The notes beneath the pieces are model-generated. The model worked only from the letters and a program-made list of their open reading frames with translations, was not told the DNA's origin and ran no database searches. Shown piece by piece: positions 10,981-19,343 of a DNA stretch of 64,000 bases. The first letter of the stretch is position 1. Every line of letters begins with the position of its first letter. The translations under genes were made by a program, and so were the position numbers. The DNA is taken from contig FWCC01000270.1 of assembly GCA_900169235.1 (NCBI GenBank), forward strand, positions 1 through 64,000. The letters are read 5' to 3'. The DNA is from Zarea fungicola. Its lineage: Eukaryota > Ascomycota > Sordariomycetes > Hypocreales > Cordycipitaceae.

Positions 10981-11400
10981 TGTCGTGTAATTTCCATTTT
11001 AAACCCAATTCCCAGCAGGCGAGCTCAGAAAAAAACAGGAACGAGATAAATGATGAAGCCAAGAAAAAAGATATGAAGGAGGCTTTGAGGTTGGAGAGCA
11101 TGGGAGGTCGTGATACAAAAAAAGGTGGGCCTGGAAAATATACTGGTCGCGCCGCCTGGCATTTTCTCCTTGACGGCAGCTTTCCGGGCTTACGATATGC
11201 CGACCCCAAAATTCGATCCAGCTTGGTTGATTTAGTTTGTATCTACAACGTACCAATAGCAATTGAACAAGACGGCCTTTGATAATCATTCAATTGGCAG
11301 ATCCGTAGCCTGCTAGAGTGCACAGCCATCCACTACCTCACAGTCAACCCTTTCTGCTGTCGACGCTTCCCGACCGACGACACAATATCACAGCGACACC
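10981..11400. promoter_or_regulatory. Shared divergent promoter region, PPR gene and mS23
   Basis: The 420 bp between the two start codons must drive both mitochondrial genes. The segment just before the mS23 ATG is C-rich and ends in CAGCGACACC, a typical fungal start context. No specific regulator site can be named from sequence alone. Confidence 0.45.
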
Positions 11401-12206
11401 ATGCGAGGCCGCCAGATCAGGCCCGCAAGGGTCTTTCAAACCGTCAAGGAGGAGCTGAGCCGTGATGCCATGGGCGGCCAGAACACGTACCAGCCGCCGT
11501 GGTTCAAGATTGTCGCCTCCGTCCCACCCTCGGAGACGCTCGTCCGCACCATCCCCCAGCAGCTCAACGAGGAGGCGGCCCTCCTACAGCACAGCAAGGC
11601 CAGGAAGCCGAGAAACATTTACCGCCCGCAAAAGATTGTCTACCTCGAGGACAAGCTGCGCACCATCTTCTACAAGGACCACCCCTGGGAGCTGGCGCGG
11701 CCGCGCATCATCCTCGAGTCGGACGGCAAGGACAGCCAGCGCTGCGACTGGAGCAGGGGTGTGCGTCAATCTGGCATGGCTCTAACGGGAGAGAGGTGAT
11801 TTTTTTTTCCTATACCCAAGCTCTGACGAGTATTCTAACAGTTCATGTAAAATGTAGTGTCGTTCAACGCCAATTATGGCTCATGGACGTGGAAAAGATG
11901 ACCCAGAACCAGGCCTACGACACGGCGCGCCGCGAATTCTACAAGCTGCGCCAGGCAGAGGAGATTGAGCGCAGGGTGGCGCTGGAGGAGGCCCGCCACG
12001 TCGGCGCCTACTTTGGCAAGACGAGGTCAGAGGTCGGCATGCTGCTCGAGGACCACGAGTTTGAGAACTGGAAGATTTGGGCGGGCAAGAAGACGGAGGC
12101 CGCCGCCGCCGCGCGAGAGGCCTCGGACGGGGAGACGTTTGATGTCGAGGAGAGCAGCAGCGACCTTTCCGCAGAGACGACGGGTGATGCACAGCCTTCA
12201 GCATAG
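11401..12206 (+). CDS. RSM25: Mitochondrial small ribosomal subunit protein mS23 (Rsm25)
   Basis: Exons 11401-11795 and 11858-12206 splice across a 62-bp intron (GAG-AG/GTGATT to TGTAG/TGTC) into 247 residues. The start [13 protein letters not shown], the central [21 protein letters not shown] block and the DWS..R..G...GE-SVVQR segment match the fungal Rsm25/mS23 family, and the splice exactly restores the conserved GE-S-VVQRQ stretch. The C-terminal half is a long charged helix ([20 protein letters not shown]), then an acidic, Ser-rich tail. The protein is a component of the mitoribosomal small subunit. It lies head to head with the PPR gene and is convergent, 148 bp, with ALG14. Confidence 0.93.
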
Positions 12207-12354
12207 GCCGTGGACAAGCGAGGATGAAAATGGCTAAAAGATGTCGATGAGAGGCGGCCAATGTACTCACAAAAAGTGTAGCTCTTTCATTTTCAAATCT
12301 TTAAAATACTGTACAATATGTGTATTAAATAAAAATACCAAACTTTTTTTGCTC

Positions 12355-13296
12355 TCAATTCTTTTCTGTATATTCATCCCGTCGCGCATTAAACACCATT
12401 TGTCCTACATGCCGCACGCCATACCGTCTCGCCACCTCTGCATGCTGCACGGCAAAGTAGTCGGCCAGCCCCGTCGCATGCAGCAGCTTGCCCGTGAGCG
12501 ACAGCGTGGATATGCGCGCCCACGACTCAATGTACACGAACCGCGCGCTCTCCACGGGCAGCACGTACACCATCTTGAGCAGGTGAATCGCCGCGGCGAC
12601 AAAGAACCCCGTGGCCGGACCGTTGGAGAAGACGAGCGACGGGTATGCCGTCGTCGTGCGACTACTCTTCTCTGGCCGCGAGAGCAGCGCCGGCACGATA
12701 TCCAGCACGCTGCGCAGCGCGGTGAGCGGCGTGGTGAGGATGCTCTGGTGGACGCGCCGCGCGCGGGTGACGAGGACGGCGTCGTGCGTGCCCGGGTTTG
12801 TCCCGCGCGATGCGCAGAGCCTCGTCAGGGCGTCCTCGTAGTCGAGCATGTGGTTGGCGGACATGGTGTCGCCGCTGGAGATGAGGTAGCGCCGGTGCGC
12901 GCCGGGCGGGAAGTCGCAGGTGCCGTCGTCCATCATCATGAGCATCTCCTTGGTGTGGCCGCCGGAGCCGAGGACGAAGAGGTGGTAGCCGCCGTGGACT
13001 TTGCCGCGAGAGGATGACCGAGGTGAGGCGGCCGCGGGCCATTGTAAACGGCGCTTTGCGGACAGCAGTTGGATGTGACGGACCTAGTAATAAATGTTAG
13101 AATGAAGCTTTCTCGGTGAGGGTAAAGAGTAATAAATTGGTGGGAGACTTGTACGTACGGTGATGAATATGATGGCTTGGATGCTGAGAGCCGTTATTGA
13201 GAGGAATATGACGGGCCAGGAAAAGAAGGACAATGCTGAGCCAATGGCAATGGCAACGCCAGCACCAACCAGGCCGGCCACGATAAGCACGCCCAT
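12355..13296 (-). CDS. ALG14: UDP-GlcNAc transferase subunit Alg14
   Basis: Exons 13296-13159 and 13083-12355 join across a 75-bp intron (donor GTACGT, acceptor TTACTAG) to give 288 residues. Exon 1 encodes a 46-residue, very hydrophobic N-terminal ER anchor. Exon 2 begins with a basic stretch and the Gly-rich VLGSGGHTKEML motif at about residues 83-94. The family blocks SNGPATG (LCNGPGT in other species), YIESWAR and LSLTGKLL follow. Alg14 recruits catalytic Alg13 to the ER membrane for the second step of dolichol-linked oligosaccharide assembly. The start chosen is the first ATG of the hydrophobic exon, and length fits the fungal family. A C-terminal LVF-type ending (MVFNARRDEYTEKN) completes it. 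Confidence 0.93.
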
Positions 13297-14288
13297 CTCA
13301 GCGAGATTCAAAACGATCGAGTTAGGAACCAGGTAGCTGCCTCAATGGCACGAAAGTTGTCGCCGTTTGAATAGAAGGTGACACGTATGAGGGTCGGCGC
13401 GTATTTCTTGTGGCAGCTTCCAGTCGCAAGCGCATACGTCTTTTAATGGAAACGGACAATCCTCCGTTCTAAAATCACGGCAAATTGTACCAAGTTAAAA
13501 AAGAAGAAAAAAAACGCCGTTCCTGTCAAGAAGTTATAGTTGAAGGAAAATGTTGTCAGTTTGATGTTTGGCTCAAATCACGGCAATCTAGCAACAGTGG
13601 GTCAAGCACAACTTAAACGCAACAAGTCTTCAACATATTATATCCCGATTCTTTTCCTTGTAAAAATTTAATTAAATAAAAAAAAACCCCTTTGTAAGAA
13701 GAATTCGCTTATTCCGTTGAAATTCAACATTTTCTTCCAAACAAGTAAAATCTCCAGAATCACCTATTCAATTCCCTCTCCCAAAGCCATCTAGCTTTAG
13801 GGTATTCTAGACAGCATGGCAAGCTAAGATCATTTGTCCCTCATTATCGAGCGTTTCTATATTTATTGGGAGAGGATATGACGTTGAAAATGTAGACTTC
13901 TACTTTACATTGGGGCGTCCAGCTCACTATGCTGTCCAGCTCGCTATGCATCCATGTTAGCTTTTTGCCTTAAAGGAGCCCTCAAATCAACACACTCTAA
14001 ATGGTATTGTGACAAAGGGCTTTGTAAGGGTTTGCAATAGTAATTCAATTTCAATGGTAATCTTGTAAATATAGTATCAAGGGTCCTGCGTTTTGATCCC
14101 AATCCCTTGGCCAAGGTCTCCCAATTTATGCCGACAAAGACCCCTTGAGCCCAAGGCTCTACTGATTTCCTCGCCATCATGTTGTGTAACCAATATCGTA
14201 ACCAACAACGTCCGGCGCCTCTGTGAGTCCTGTGTTGAGTAACTTGAGTCCCATGAAAAGTCCCGTGTGACATATATGAGCCTGAAAG
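13297..14288. other. Intergenic region at the edge of the AT-rich island
   Basis: About 1 kb upstream of ALG14 and downstream of the first secreted-protein gene. It contains A-rich runs near 13495-13515 and 13676-13690 but no supported coding sequence. Base composition falls toward AT from here to about 18.6 kb. Confidence 0.45.
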
Positions 14289-14681
14289 CTAGGCAGGTAT
14301 TCTAGAGACATCGCAACCCCAGTATTGTACCCCTGACCCTCCAAAAGCATTATACAGTCCTGCTGCCAACACGTTTGCCTGATGTGTAGGTGATTCTTTG
14401 TCAAAGACAAGCTTAGCAACCAATATGTTCTGATTGCCTCCTTTTCTTTTGGTCTCACAGCGCTCAATGTGGAATTTGAGCTTGCTTTTGTCAGCTTTGA
14501 CAGCTTCATTTATTCGTTTGTTCAGGCTGCCGCAAATGCTGCTCTCAGAACCATCGTCTACCCTCCCTCCGACAAGGTGGAAAGTATTGCCGTTGCTGCA
14601 GTGACTGACACCGCACTTTACCAAGGCAGTAGCGTTGGCACACGCAGTATATGCCGCCAAGAGGAAGATGGTTGCCTTCAT
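14289..14681 (-). CDS. Small secreted protein, family 1 member a (130 aa, five mature cysteines)
   Basis: Intronless frame of 130 residues. Residues 1-18 form a signal peptide (MKATIFLLAAYTACANAT). The mature part has five cysteines, in the contexts VKCG, SHC, SSICGS, ERC and WGCDV, and is rich in polar residues. It is clearly paralogous to the plus-strand gene at 18623-19021: the blocks DGSESSICGS and AFGGSGV-Y--CDVSR-P align without gaps and all five cysteines are conserved. I do not recognise the fold and propose no activity. Size and secretion resemble fungal effectors or secreted toxins, but that is inference. It is divergent from the family 2 gene at 15318. An odd cysteine count leaves one free thiol or suggests dimerisation. 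Confidence 0.8.
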   Translation of the reverse strand: MKATIFLLAAYTACANATALVKCGVSHCSNGNTFHLVGGRVDDGSESSICGSLNKRINEAVKADKSKLKFHIERCETKRKGGNQNILVAKLVFDKESPTHQANVLAAGLYNAFGGSGVQYWGCDVSRIPA

Positions 14682-15317
14682 TGCACAAGAGTAAATGCTT
14701 CAAGATAGATAGTAAGTAGTCGAAATATTAATGATATTCAAAAGGTTGGCAAGGCAAGAAGGGGATGAGGAGCCAAGCACTCGGCATTTAGTAGTCATTA
14801 CGTCTCAGGTTTTATAACCTGTTCTAATGTGAAGACAGAGGTTTATTGTTCAATAGGCTAAGCAGCCCCATTAGTTTCTAGTCGTATTTAACCCTAGTAT
14901 TAACCATAAATAGTGACAAGTTCCTCTTGTGATGGGGCCTGGGCCTATTTCGACGTAATGTCCCCTGCACTACACCTCGTGTAAGATTTCAGTTCGCATA
15001 GGACCCTCTGTCTTCAATACTAATCTTGTATAAGATTAAGAGGGTAATATTACTAAACACTAGTAGACCTAAGAATATTGCAAAGTAAAGGTTTAAGAAA
15101 AGTGTTTCAGGCCTAAAAGTATCTTACTATTACCTTTGTGGTAAGACAGCAAAGGCTAAAATTAGCAACTACTTTGTCCTCCAATAACCTACCTAAGAAA
15201 AGTATAAGACTCACATTATAACCAAAGGTTTCTTGCTATCTTCTCTTTTTCTTTCTCTTGGTGTATCCATCTGCGTCTAAACTCCAAGGCTTCTCAATTT
15301 CAATAGATCCAAAGTAC
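14682..15317. promoter_or_regulatory. Divergent promoter region of the left secreted-protein pair
   Basis: These 636 bp separate the start codons of two divergent secreted-protein genes. The stretch is AT-rich and ends in a T/C-rich tract (TCTTCTCTTTTTCTTTCTCT) about 60 bp before the family 2 ATG, which is typical of fungal promoters. It has no clear alignment with the corresponding region of the right-hand pair. Confidence 0.4.
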
Positions 15318-15715
15318 ATGATGCATTCCCGGTTTCTTTTTGCTGCTGCTATTCTCCCTCTAGCAATTTGCAGGCCGAGTCAGGAGGCAAATGAAAACAG
15401 CAATTTAGAAGGTTTGCAAGCCTTTACTTTCGTGGCTCGAGATATATGCTAATTAAAACAAGCTCGAGTCATAGGTGCCGCTTGCAGTGAATGCCTCCTG
15501 AACTGCGTCATTGTGTACAATAACCCGGTACTACAGTAAGTCTCTAACCCTTTCCCACATATTCTAGACACAAGTTAACAATATACAGGTGCCGTAAGTA
15601 CCCTTAGGCCAACCCCTTCCAATCATAACTAATAGAAATAGTCGCTGGCTGCGCTCATGAATGCGCTTCTGCCACTGCTGCGGACATCTACGATGCCTGT
15701 GGATATCCATTCTAG
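15318..15715 (+). CDS. Small Cys-rich secreted protein, family 2 member a, with 5-nt microexon
   Basis: Proposed exons 15318-15411, 15475-15535, 15589-15593 (5 nt) and 15642-15715 give 77 residues. All introns are GT-AG (63, 53 and 48 bp). Donors at introns 2 and 3 are GTAAGT, and TAACTAAT precedes the last acceptor. The first 18 residues are a signal peptide (MMHSRFLFAAAILPLAIC). The mature part has seven cysteines as CSECLLNC, then QCLAGCAHEC, then ACGYPF at the end. The 5-nt exon is needed: joining exon 2 directly to exon 4 hits a stop within seven codons, and using the earlier TTCTAG acceptor would require a 32-bp intron. The gene at 16814-17190 has the same structure, including the same exon 1 length, which is strong support. 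Function is unknown. No expression evidence is available here. Confidence 0.68.
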
Positions 15716-16422
15716 GGATAGAGTTAATTTACGGTTAGATTAAGGCAGTTGATTGGGGTCGAGCCGTAGATGGCGGCAGTTTAACTAGGTTAGATGGCCG
15801 GTTTAGCCGGGGAGCCCCTGTGACGAGGTGCGCTGTCACGAGCACATACTGGTAGTTGCTCCATTGAATTTCGTCGCCAGATGAATAAATTACACATGTA
15901 CAATGAATGTACATATGAATGCGTTGGGGGAGGGGTTCCGCAGTGCGTCGTGTCAGACTTTAACGGCTCGAGATTTGCCACAACACAACAGTCCTGAAAT
16001 AGCCCACCACCTACTCCATAGTACGCCATGACTAAACAAGTAAAACTAATTGTTATTGTCTTACGAGGGACCACATTCTGCCCAATAAACTATCTTTTTG
16101 CGTTACCGTGCACTATTAGTGATAAAGTTGTCTTCTATCTGCTCATTTAGCATGGTTCAGACGTCTATTCTAAAACTGTGTATTTATACACTAAACAATT
16201 AAAACAAGATATCAAGTGTCCCAATTGCACGCTTTTTGTATATTTGCCCGTATTTTTTTTCTTTTATCAAATCTGCTTACATTACTCGATTTTTCCTGCT
16301 TTCTTTCAGGCTCTTCCGACCTTCTATTGTGCCTTGGCGAGCAGTTCCTCCTCTCTAACCGCGACTATTTAACACACCTTTTCAACTTATAAAACACCAC
16401 CATTTTATGGATGATATTCATT
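15716..16422. other. Centre of the mirrored cassette, left part
   Basis: AT-rich sequence downstream of the family 2a gene. Both family 2 genes point toward this centre, so it should carry the 3' region of the left one. Frames at 15790-16074 (-) and 16178-16372 (+) do not look protein-like. No further gene is supported. Confidence 0.4.
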
Positions 16423-16734
16423 TTATTTTTTAGCAAGCCTCTTTGTTTTTAGGCATTCAGCCTTATTAAGTTCGACGGCTAGGGCTGGGTTACCGTACCC
16501 AAACCGGGTTACACGGCGCTTAAATTCATCTAACCTTTCACCATAAAGTACCACAACGGTTAAATTCTTTAAATCAGCTTTGGTATAATACCAGCTAACA
16601 TCCAATTGACGAAAAGGCTATGGTGTTTTAAAAGGTGATGAATAGAGCTGGTTATTTGGTGTAATTGAAGGCGTTGGCGTTGGAGGTTCTTCCACTTCTT
16701 CCTCAGCATCTATTGAGTGTAAACGGCGGAGTTT
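16423..16734 (-). pseudogene. Relic of a transposon-type protein with an in-frame TAG
   Basis: Reading the minus strand from 16734, an acidic stretch (DAEEEVEEPPTPTPS) leads through SSPFKTP to a TAG at 16620-16618. The same frame then continues as PFRQLDVSWYYTKADL and on to a Lys-rich end, LKTKRLAKK, and stop. The frame is coherent on both sides of the TAG, which is what a CAG-to-TAG change would leave. The frame is closed upstream by a TAA that could also derive from CAA. This pattern fits RIP acting on a repeated element. I cannot name the element family, and the mobile-element origin is inferred from composition and decay. Confidence 0.5.
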
Positions 16735-16813
16735 TTACACAACTTATTTATAATTGAAAGCACGCACTAGAGTATCTAGAACCTTGAATTGCTATCCTAC
16801 CACTAAACACCAT

Positions 16814-17190
16814 CTAAGCTTTTTGCTTGCAGTATGCTTCGACAGTACACACAGCGGCACACGCGCCCCCTTTATTTGTTAGCCTATTATATATTCTCTT
16901 ATTTTATTAACTTACATGCACTAATTTTTTAATTAGTTAGCAGATGTCAAGTCTATGAATGAATAATATGACTTACAAAGTTGCGTTATAGCCTTGCCTA
17001 GCGAGATTGAAAAGGCATGCCAGACACGCAGGATTATCGGCACGAGCTGTCTTATAATCAGTTCTATATCTAGTTAATAATAAGAAAAAGCCGTACCCTC
17101 GACCAACTCGGTTTTGCTATCCAAATCACCGATAGGGACGGAAAACACAACAGGTAAGAAACACCCAAGAATCACAGTACTGGGCTTCAT
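16814..17190 (-). CDS. Small Cys-rich secreted protein, family 2 member b, with 5-nt microexon
   Basis: Proposed exons, in transcription order, are 17190-17097, 17046-16977, 16920-16916 (5 nt) and 16869-16814, giving 74 residues. Introns are 50, 56 and 46 bp, all GT-AG. Donors two and three are GTAAGT, with CTAAC branch sites in introns 2 and 3. The signal peptide is MKPSTVILGCFLPVVFS. The mature part has five cysteines: ACLACLFN, then WGACAAVC, then EAYC before the end. It aligns with the gene at 15318-15715 as C-x2-C-L-x-N, 14-15 residues, C-A-x2-C, C. Both genes have a 94-nt first exon, the same intron phases and a 5-nt third exon. Retained frame and splice sites in an otherwise decayed region suggest a functional gene. 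Activity is unknown. Confidence 0.68.
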
Positions 17191-18622
17191 TTTCGTCGGG
17201 CAAATAAAGGTATGGCTTTATTAGGGGTAGAAAGGTGGTCAAGGTGTGATAATAGTATAAATCTTCAGTGTTTTGATGGCGGTTAGGGGTAGATATAATA
17301 GTATTCTCTTGTCCCATTGAGTGAGGTAGCCTAGAATATATACCTTGGTTGAGTCGTAGAGTGGAACACTGCTAATTAGTAAACTCTTGACAGTGAGATT
17401 ATAATTCATAGAAGCATTTTCCTATTTTTAGTCTATAAAATAAATATAGAGCGTGAATTAAACATGAAGTTTTAGAATAACTAAGAACTGCAGTAAGCGA
17501 CGAACTCGAGTCATCTTGTCTAGGATCCACCCCTGCCAGTAATTTCACGGTTCCGTTACGACTACTTATCCACAGCTTACCAATGGGGCTTCTTTACTGG
17601 TCCTGGACAAACATAGTGTTACGCAGGGCAGTTACTAGTCATGGAACAGGTGTTCATTGATGGAGAGTGTGGCCTGTCTGGTGGCCAGACTTGGAGATAC
17701 TTCCTAACTCCTACAGGGTGTCCACCAACAGGTCAAACCCCAGTCTAAATTATATTAACTAAAGGGTGCAGCCATTAGTAAAGTGGCTGTTGGTTGTTCC
17801 TGTCGAAACTTGTCACCTAGTCTGGCTTTGCTGATTAGTGGGCTTCAGCTTATTATAACGGGACTGTGGCAAACCTTGAGAGTTATAGAAATGACACGAG
17901 ACTACTAGTTCATCCTGCACATCCTAGTTATAAGTCCCATTTCTCCTATGTAGGGCTGTAATAAAGTAGCCTTAGTGTTAGCGTCTACTTTTATTTTACG
18001 CCATAGCGGGACTGCGGCAAACCTTATAACCCGAACTGGCAATAATAAGAAATGACACGAGACTACTAGTTCATCTTGCATATCCTAGTTATGAGGCGCA
18101 TGTCTCATGCATAGGGCGGTAATAAAACAATCTTGGGGTTAGTGTCTACTTTCGTCTTTTTTCCTCAGCGCTAGCTAGTCATTGCTCTGTCCTTTTGGAT
18201 ATGGAATTACTTTGCTGGGTAAATGATCAATTGCCGCACTGGTGCCAGTATACAAAGAGCATGAGAGCTTACGTCTCGAGTTAGCCGAGTAGCGCTTACA
18301 CGCAACAAGTAGCGAACCATTGGTTCCATCCCCGGCAGTTGAGTTCGTACTTGCCCATCACATACCAAATTAGGGTCAAGTAACCAAAACAACTCAATTT
18401 CTATACTTTCTAGCAGTGGGTAACTTGGATTCTTCGGCATAAAGTTCTATTACACTGAATTCTATATTAGTACTACTCTGCTTACATAGAGGGAGATATA
18501 TATAGTTTTACAAATATATATATATATATCATAACCCAGGACTAGAATCTACAAATTCTTCATCTATTCTCACCAGCTTCAGCAACCTCTTCTTACCATT
18601 TCCCATTACATCTCTTTTCAAA
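17191..18622. other. Divergent intergenic region of the right secreted-protein pair
   Basis: These 1.4 kb lie between the start codons of family 2b (-) and family 1b (+), more than twice the equivalent left interval. Part of the excess is a 148-bp-period tandem duplication at 17859-18156. A (TA)n run sits at about 18510-18529, followed by a C/T-rich leader before the 18623 ATG. A 35-codon frame at 17641 is not convincing. Confidence 0.45.
17859..18156. repeat. Two tandem copies of a ~140-bp unit, period 148 bp
   Basis: Copy 1 spans about 17859-17995 and copy 2 about 18007-18156. Both start CGGGACTG-GGCAAACCTT, share GAAATGACACGAGACTACTA followed by GTTCATC-TGCA-ATCCTAG, and end in GTCTACTTT-. 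Copy 2 has a short insertion after CAAACCTT and scattered substitutions. It lies in the promoter interval of the right-hand secreted-protein pair. Confidence 0.85.
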
Positions 18623-19021
18623 ATGAAGACCATCAGCTTACTACTCTTTGGAGCGTGCATCCCAGCAGTACTCTCCACTGCGCAAGTTGCTTGCGTTGAT
18701 ACAAAGCATTGTACGGATGGCAATGAGTACACCATTGTGGGAACAAACATTGCCGATGGGTCTGAATCAAGCATTTGCGGCAGTATTGAGTCAACACTGA
18801 AAAAGGCGATAAATAACAACGGAAAATCAGTTATTCTCCGATTTGACAAGTGCGGCACAAGGCGACAGAACGGCGGGCAAAGCATTCTAGTCGCCTACTT
18901 GAAAATGGACAAGCAATCGCCGACTTTCCAGTCCAATCTGCTGACGGGTGCCGTCAACACCGCTTTTGGAGGCTCGGGCGTTTCTTATAAAGCGTGCGAC
19001 GTTTCCCGCTTGCCAAGTTAG
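18623..19021 (+). CDS. Small secreted protein, family 1 member b (132 aa, five mature cysteines)
   Basis: Intronless frame of 132 residues with signal peptide MKTISLLLFGACIPAVLS. The five mature cysteines lie in the contexts VAC, KHC, SSICGS, DKC and KACDV and correspond one to one with the paralogue at 14289-14681. Shared blocks are DGSESSICGS, a QSILVA/QNILVA strand, QSPT/ESPT and AFGGSGV-Y--CDVSR. The ATG context AAAATGAAG is a good fungal start. Together with the neighbouring family 2b gene (divergent, 1.4 kb) it mirrors the left pair. There is no recognised domain. It might be an effector, antimicrobial or toxin-type protein, but nothing in the sequence decides this. Confidence 0.82.
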   Translation: MKTISLLLFGACIPAVLSTAQVACVDTKHCTDGNEYTIVGTNIADGSESSICGSIESTLKKAINNNGKSVILRFDKCGTRRQNGGQSILVAYLKMDKQSPTFQSNLLTGAVNTAFGGSGVSYKACDVSRLPS

Positions 19022-19343
19022 AGGATGAAGCGTCATGCAAATGTCTGAGATGATTTATCAGACAGGCCTCGTGGGAGTTGGATCATGGAGCGATTGAGGA
19101 GCATCCGGAGAGTTTTGAACTTTAAAAGTATGCTGTTTAGGTGAAGGTACTTACTCCGCATTCCAGTGCGCCGTCTACCTGCAGCTCTGATATACTGTTT
19201 CTGTTCTATAGTGCTTTCTGGTCTATATAGTAGCTAGTGTTGTTAGTAGGAAATCGTTGGGTTATTCTGTGCTCAAGTTGTGCTTAAATGGATGGAAGAA
19301 ACTCAGATTATCGAGATTATTCTATTACAATGTAGATGGAATA
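19022..19343. other. Convergent 3' region after the secreted-protein island
   Basis: About 320 bp between the family 1b stop and the stop of the minus-strand GTPase. Nothing beyond presumed 3' untranslated sequence is seen. Confidence 0.45.

Noticed and set aside
15536..15593. Alternative 26-nt exon 3 for the family 2a gene, using the TTCTAG acceptor
   Set aside because: It keeps frame but needs a 32-bp intron, shorter than expected for a filamentous fungus. The 5-nt exon has an exact counterpart in the paralogue.
17641..17748. 35-codon frame with CGLSGG inside the right divergent interval
   Set aside because: No signal peptide, no splice partner found, and nothing similar in the left interval. 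Probably chance.
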